Source: a bacterium (lineage in GTDB: Bacteria; Dependentiae; Babeliae; Babeliales; RVW-14). From it: a stretch of DNA of 9,000 bases. The position numbers were made by a program, and so were the translations under genes. Shown one piece after another: positions 6,470-9,000 of this stretch (its first letter is position 1; each line of letters begins with the position of its first letter). The notes beneath the pieces were generated by a model. That model saw only the letters and a program-made list of their open reading frames with translations. It was not told the DNA's origin and searched no databases. The stretch covers positions 1 through 9,000 of the forward strand of contig RGUK01000048.1 of the NCBI GenBank assembly GCA_010027825.1, in the 5' to 3' direction.

Positions 6470-6539
6470 GAAAAGAAAACGACAGGAGCACCACGTTTGC
6501 TCCTAAAAGCAGAATAATTAGCTGATCGTCGTTGTTCAT
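6435..6539 (-). CDS. 34-aa single-pass membrane microprotein
   Basis: On the minus strand an ATG (complement of 6537-6539) overlaps the phosphoesterase stop as ATGA and opens a 34-codon ORF ending TGA at 6435-6437. The product has an acidic, polar start (MNNDDQ), a continuous hydrophobic stretch at residues 7-24 (LIILLLGANVVLLSFSFL) and an acidic tail (SDVLDDYLDQ), which is an almost ideal one-span membrane peptide. There is no ribosome binding site, so expression would rely on coupling to the upstream gene. It falls below usual ORF length cut-offs and its 3' end overlaps the end of the plus-strand coiled-coil gene by 35 bases. Function is unknown; a membrane regulator is only a guess. Confidence 0.5.
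   Translation of the reverse strand: MNNDDQLIILLLGANVVLLSFSFLSDVLDDYLDQ
6484..6504 (-). terminator. Possible terminator hairpin at the convergent junction
   Basis: AGGAGCA (6484-6490) and TGCTCCT (6498-6504) form a perfect 7-bp stem with a 7-base loop. Read on the minus strand, the hairpin is followed after a few bases by GTCGTTTTCTTTTC, an interrupted T-rich tract, so it could end minus-strand transcripts. On the plus strand only AAAAGC follows. It lies within the 34-aa ORF, so either it terminates inefficiently there or one of the two calls is wrong. Confidence 0.4.
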
Positions 6540-7480
6540 AACATGACAACTCGGGGTCCGTGCTCGTCGATCACTCCGAAGGCATGAGTCCAGTGGGTAT
6601 GCCTCTGCGCCGTGTACGAAAGCGCCTTCGACTCTGGATCTCCCAGAAAGCCCACGTTCATCTCAAACAATATCTGATCCCCGAAGTTCTTATAGACGAG
6701 TCCCGCTCGATGAGTATGCCCGCAGATCACGGGTCTACGCATAAACTCCATGTGCTCGCCAAGTCTCGACTTGTATCCGTGGAGATACGCAATTCCATCG
6801 AGGATGAGCTCTTTCCGAATATCAAACTCGGTTATAACTCCGTCGAAGGTGAACCATTTCGAGAAGTCCATGAAGAGCTCGGCCTCCGGGTATGCTTCAA
6901 GGATTCGCTTCATGGGTCTTTGATCGTGGTTTCCAAGGATCTGGAAGCACTCGGCCTTCGGAGCGGCCTTCTGTATGTCCTTCCACATCTTATCGACGAT
7001 CTTCCGGCCCTCGGCCATTTCTTGCGCCGGGGTGTAGATGTTATGCGACCGGGGGAATTTCCCGTGCGAGAGCATATCGTAGAGGTCGCCGACTTGGATC
7101 ACCCGGGCAGGTTTGAACTTCTCTATGAACTCGATCACCTTCTTGAGTTTCGCTTGATCAGCGAAGGGAGCGTGAATATCCCCAAGGATCACGGTCTTCG
7201 TGTATCGAATATCCAAGTTAGGAATTTTCTCTTTCGGCGAGTATTCCTCTAGGTGTTTTTCAATATCCTTGTGGAAGATCGAGTTATCAATCTTTTTTTG
7301 CTTGATGAGCGGGAGTCCTGCCGCTTGAAGAACCTGAACGTGACTCCCGAAGAGCTTGTAGATTTCATGTTTTGAGGCAATGCCGACGTTAATCTCTTTC
7401 ATCTCGGGCGATCTGCCGAGCTCGATGGCGAGGTCTTTTACTTGGCTCAAGACTTCGTGGATGCGCTGATCCTTCCCCAT
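6536..7480 (-). CDS. Calcineurin-type metallophosphoesterase with N-terminal HNR-like DNA-binding repeat
   Basis: This 314-aa protein has all core motifs of the dinuclear-metal phosphoesterase fold: GDIH (100-103), GDLYD (131-135), GNHD (183-186), H234 in LHGY, and GHTH (254-257). It should hydrolyse a phosphomonoester or diester; substrate is not readable, and related phage enzymes have been linked to nucleotide, RNA-end or DNA-end processing. Residues about 7-56 resemble the homing-endonuclease-associated repeat: helix, LGRSPEMKEI, a short linker, then YKLFGSHVQVLQAAGL. That suggests DNA binding. The motif-complete catalytic domain argues for an active enzyme. The ATG has only a weak, very close AGGTG upstream. 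Its stop overlaps the microprotein start (ATGA). It is the last large gene of the minus-strand block. Confidence 0.9.
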   Translation of the reverse strand: MGKDQRIHEVLSQVKDLAIELGRSPEMKEINVGIASKHEIYKLFGSHVQVLQAAGLPLIKQKKIDNSIFHKDIEKHLEEYSPKEKIPNLDIRYTKTVILGDIHAPFADQAKLKKVIEFIEKFKPARVIQVGDLYDMLSHGKFPRSHNIYTPAQEMAEGRKIVDKMWKDIQKAAPKAECFQILGNHDQRPMKRILEAYPEAELFMDFSKWFTFDGVITEFDIRKELILDGIAYLHGYKSRLGEHMEFMRRPVICGHTHRAGLVYKNFGDQILFEMNVGFLGDPESKALSYTAQRHTHWTHAFGVIDEHGPRVVML

Positions 7481-7486
7481 GCACCT

Positions 7487-7527
7487 AGTGTCAGGGGATT
7501 GTGTAGCAGTGTCAAGTGATCCACTTG
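7487..7527. promoter_or_regulatory. Direct repeats and palindrome before the phosphoesterase gene
   Basis: AGTGTCA occurs at 7487-7493 and again at 7508-7514, exactly 21 bp apart, about two helical turns. Next to the second copy is a perfect palindrome, CAAGTG-ATC-CACTTG (7513-7527). On the minus strand the second repeat forms TTGACA, a consensus -35, but the sequence 17 bases on (GACACT) is a poor -10. The layout resembles an operator over a weak or activated promoter for the phosphoesterase. The repeats are seen; the regulatory role is inferred. Confidence 0.35.
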
Positions 7528-7799
7528 TTTAGTATGAGTAGGCGCAGGATCGGATCCTCGAGCTCGTAGATCGCCGAGTGAGAAATCTTTAAGTTGGAAT
7601 ACTCGAAAGTCAAACTGTGTAAAATTTCATGTATTAAGGATTTTAAAAGTTCTTTCTCGCTCTGCCCGGTCTTTAGGTAAATGATCCGGGCATCACCGTC
7701 GCAGAAGCCAAGGCAGTCAGGGTCGTTTCGGATTACGTCTTGGAAGACGATCTCGTAGTGGATTCCTTTTTTTATCCGTACCCGGCTTGGGATCTTCAC
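7512..7799 (-). CDS. Small HExxH metallopeptidase-like phage protein
   Basis: The call uses the GTG at 7799, giving 95 aa beginning (M)KIPSRVRIKKG. The frame stays open upstream to 7928 and an ATG at 7826 is an alternative, but the preceding residues are Ser/Arg-rich and unlike the rest. From the GTG, a zinc-peptidase motif SLIHEILHSLTFEY spans about 54-67 (H57, E58, H61, and E66 as candidate third ligand), followed by ISHSAIYELEDP. A GFCDGDARIIYLK strand pair precedes the motif helix. This resembles small phage HExxH proteins with loose similarity to SprT- or ImmA-type peptidases, and activity has not been inferred beyond the motif. The 5' end overlaps the 116-aa ORF by about 80 bases. It sits 31 bases before the phosphoesterase start. 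Confidence 0.75.
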   Translation of the reverse strand: MKIPSRVRIKKGIHYEIVFQDVIRNDPDCLGFCDGDARIIYLKTGQSEKELLKSLIHEILHSLTFEYSNLKISHSAIYELEDPILRLLILNKWIT

Positions 7800-8067
7800 G
7801 CTTCCGAGTATCTCGCGAACGCACATGGGCCTCAAGCCTGATGATTTTACAATGTGCGTCATCACATTTCGGGCGCTTCCGGTGGATGGTGAGGGGGCCC
7901 TTGCCCATCTGGTACTGTCGGAGCTCAAAAGAGTGAACGAAGCCTTTTATCGACACAAGATCCCCCCATAGGATTAGATCATGCGGGTGGTGGGGATTCA
8001 AATTTAGAAAAGGCCCGGGAAGCGGCTTCAAGGTATGGTTACGCTCTCCGGTGCCACCAGCAGACAC
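7717..8067 (-). CDS. Hypothetical protein, uncertain
   Basis: This 116-aa ORF starts at a GTG 14 bases after the stop of the 71-aa gene and would fill the otherwise empty 8081-7800 stretch of the minus-strand block. The first 85 residues look protein-like (PFLNLNPHHPHDLILWGDLV, SIKGFVHSFELRQYQMGKGP) with two Cys and several His (KCDDAHCKI) that could bind metal. The last 30 residues are Arg/Lys/Pro-rich and coincide with the HExxH gene read in another frame, so the true end or frame may differ. No clear ribosome binding site is seen. No family was recognised. Confidence 0.45.
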   Translation of the reverse strand: MSAGGTGERNHTLKPLPGPFLNLNPHHPHDLILWGDLVSIKGFVHSFELRQYQMGKGPLTIHRKRPKCDDAHCKIIRLEAHVRSRDTRKREDPKPGTDKKRNPLRDRLPRRNPKRP

Positions 8068-8081
8068 AACGCCCGCTGGAT

Positions 8082-8297
8082 TTAAATTTCGACGTTCCTC
8101 AGATTGCAGAGCTCAGTCAGGCGATCCCGCACCTCTTGGAATACCTTTGTTTCGGCCTTCGTAAGGTTCTGGTACTTGAGCTTAGCCCGAAGCTCTCGGT
8201 CGAGATCGGATAGCACGACGTAGAAGTCCATTGCCTGCCTGTGAATGTCGAACTCTTCCTGATCTTCCGGGAGATTAAACTCTAACGTGACTTTCAT
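8082..8297 (-). CDS. Conserved-looking phage protein of unknown function, 71 aa
   Basis: This 71-aa acidic, helical protein has a good ribosome binding site (AAGGA five bases before the ATG). It starts MKVTLEFNLPEDQEEFDIHR and continues with a helix DFYVVLSDLDRELRAKLKY and a second helix VFQEVRDRLTELC. The opening 'MK.TLEF.LPEDQEEF' followed by 'L.DLD.ELR.K.KY' is a pattern common to small early proteins of many tailed phages whose role is unknown. It has no membrane segment or catalytic motif. It lies between the methyltransferase and the minus-strand accessory genes, consistent with early or middle expression. Confidence 0.85.
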   Translation of the reverse strand: MKVTLEFNLPEDQEEFDIHRQAMDFYVVLSDLDRELRAKLKYQNLTKAETKVFQEVRDRLTELCNLRNVEI

Positions 8298-8350
8298 GGT
8301 GTTCCTTAAAATTGAGCCGATTTAACCCCCGCTCGGCAAACACGGGACTG

Positions 8351-8376
8351 ACAACCTAAAGGCTGTTGGTTTATTT
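8351..8376 (+). terminator. Weak terminator-like hairpin
   Basis: ACAACC-TAAA-GGCTGT (8351-8366) can pair with one mismatch and is followed on the plus strand by TGGTTTATTTTTTC. That strand has no gene ending here, and the T-run is also the Lys-rich end of the methyltransferase on the other strand. It could stop plus-strand read-through into the minus-strand block, but may be chance. Confidence 0.2.
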
Positions 8377-8817
8377 TTTCTTTAAAATGAAACAGGCGAT
8401 GTGGCGGCCAGTTCCTTTTCCTTCGCTTCCATCTTCAGTGGCGATCCACTTAACATCTTTAAGATTTCTGACTTCAGCTCCATTTTCTAAAAGCATCAAC
8501 AGCCATTTATCCACGGGGAAGACTAGAACGACATCTTTCCCGCTCTTGTGTTCTTGAATTGCTTTGCGAACCCATGCCGTAACACCCTTTTTTTTGCCTT
8601 CGTGAATGATAGAACCGAAAGGTGGATTTACATAGTTACTCTGTCCCCATTCACAAGTCAGACCATCAAAGCCATCCGGTTTAGGGAATGGGCATGGGTC
8701 AAAGTCAAAAACAAACTCATCATTCAATTTTTTGTAAAGCGATGGTGGCGTGAGCCAGTAATGCTTTCCGTCGCTTCTGTTTCCTGCATGAAATTTATTT
8801 TTCAATACTTTGCTCAT
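8371..8817 (-). CDS. Phage DNA N6-adenine methyltransferase (Dam-like)
   Basis: This 148-aa protein resembles the short phage Dam family (Pfam type DNA_N6_adenine_Mtase). It should transfer methyl from S-adenosylmethionine to adenine in DNA. Visible motifs, numbered from the chosen ATG, are HYWLTPPSLYKKLNDEF (19-35), FDFDPCPFP (38-46), and YVNPPFG (62-68), whose NPPF is the catalytic motif IV. These are followed by VVLVFPVDKW (96-105) and GRHIACFILKKK at the end. The ATG at 8817 is preferred to the GTG at 8820 because it overlaps the upstream stop as TGATG with AAGG nine bases before. No restriction endonuclease is adjacent, so it is probably an orphan enzyme for evading host restriction or marking phage DNA. 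It is richer in A+T than its neighbours. Confidence 0.9.
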   Translation of the reverse strand: MSKVLKNKFHAGNRSDGKHYWLTPPSLYKKLNDEFVFDFDPCPFPKPDGFDGLTCEWGQSNYVNPPFGSIIHEGKKKGVTAWVRKAIQEHKSGKDVVLVFPVDKWLLMLLENGAEVRNLKDVKWIATEDGSEGKGTGRHIACFILKKK

Positions 8818-9000
8818 CACTCCCCACCTTTCTCAAGATCACCAAAGGCCCGGCTGATCAGTTTTTTACAGTACGGGATCGGCCCGCCTTTCGTGGAAAG
8901 AAAGTAAAAAACTTCCTGAAGCGTTTCTTTCATGATCTCATTTTCAGCTTTCATCTTGGATTGACCAAGCTCGATTCCCCGCATCAACGCATCTTCAAGT
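8817..9000 (-). CDS. Hypothetical protein, 5'-partial (runs off the right edge)
   Basis: An open minus-strand frame enters from the right edge and ends at the TGA at 8817-8819, overlapping the methyltransferase start as TGATG. The 60 visible C-terminal residues are a charged helix (RGIELGQSKMKAENEIMKET), then LQEVFYFLSTKGGPIPYC and a final helix KKLISRAFGDLEKGGE. No family is recognised. Tight overlap with a confident gene and protein-like composition support it. The start lies outside the window. Confidence 0.6.
   Translation of the reverse strand, partial: LEDALMRGIELGQSKMKAENEIMKETLQEVFYFLSTKGGPIPYCKKLISRAFGDLEKGGE

Noticed and set aside
6560..7252. Long 230-codon plus-strand ORF opposite the phosphoesterase
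   Set aside because: It is antisense to a gene with five intact metallophosphoesterase motifs. The product is a His/Arg/Leu-rich shadow typical of the complementary frame.
7800..7928. Extended N-terminus of the HExxH protein starting near 7928
   Set aside because: The extra 43 residues are Ser/Arg/Pro-rich, coincide with the 116-aa frame, and the family-like beginning KIPSRVRI follows the GTG at 7799.
8316..8337. GCCGA/TCGGC inverted repeat upstream of the 71-aa gene
   Set aside because: Five-bp arms with a 12-base loop and no T-run are too weak to call a terminator or operator.
8548..8907. Plus-strand ORF opposite the methyltransferase start
   Set aside because: It crosses the boundary of two minus-strand genes joined by TGATG and has a Phe/Arg-rich shadow composition.

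Overview
The window looks like part of a tailed-phage (or prophage) genome. The left three quarters (about 1-6470) is a tightly packed plus-strand late block. It runs from the 3' end of a fibre or receptor-binding protein (2-1426), through a small fibre-linked protein (1426-1866), a large tail-tip/baseplate-hub-like protein (1866-4367) and two small structural-looking proteins (4377-4913, 4913-5200), to a lysis region (5197-6469). The lysis region holds an M15-type peptidoglycan peptidase, a holin candidate, a lipoprotein (o-spanin candidate), a transmembrane plus coiled-coil protein, and overlapping small ORFs that together use all three plus frames.

The right part (about 6435-9000) is transcribed from the minus strand and converges on the lysis block. 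Read in its own direction it holds an unknown gene cut by the right edge, a phage-type DNA N6-adenine methyltransferase (8371-8817), a 71-aa conserved-looking protein, a possible 116-aa protein, a small HExxH metallopeptidase-like protein, a calcineurin-type metallophosphoesterase with an N-terminal homing-endonuclease-associated (HNR-like) repeat, and a 34-aa membrane microprotein missed by ordinary ORF length cut-offs. There are no rRNA, tRNA, CRISPR or insertion-sequence signals.

Most plus-strand junctions are TAATG, ATGA or TTGA overlaps, which suggests translational coupling. The one clear plus-strand break is the 89-bp spacer before the holin candidate. It can form two mutually exclusive RNA folds around two in-frame start codons, which resembles a lysis-timing control. 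Base composition is mosaic: the 5' part of the fibre gene, the 95-aa gene and the methyltransferase are visibly richer in A+T than the lysis and phosphoesterase genes.

The host cannot be named from the sequence. The lipoprotein, if it is an o-spanin, would imply a diderm (two-membrane) host. No capsid, terminase, integrase or replication gene is present, so lifestyle is also undetermined.
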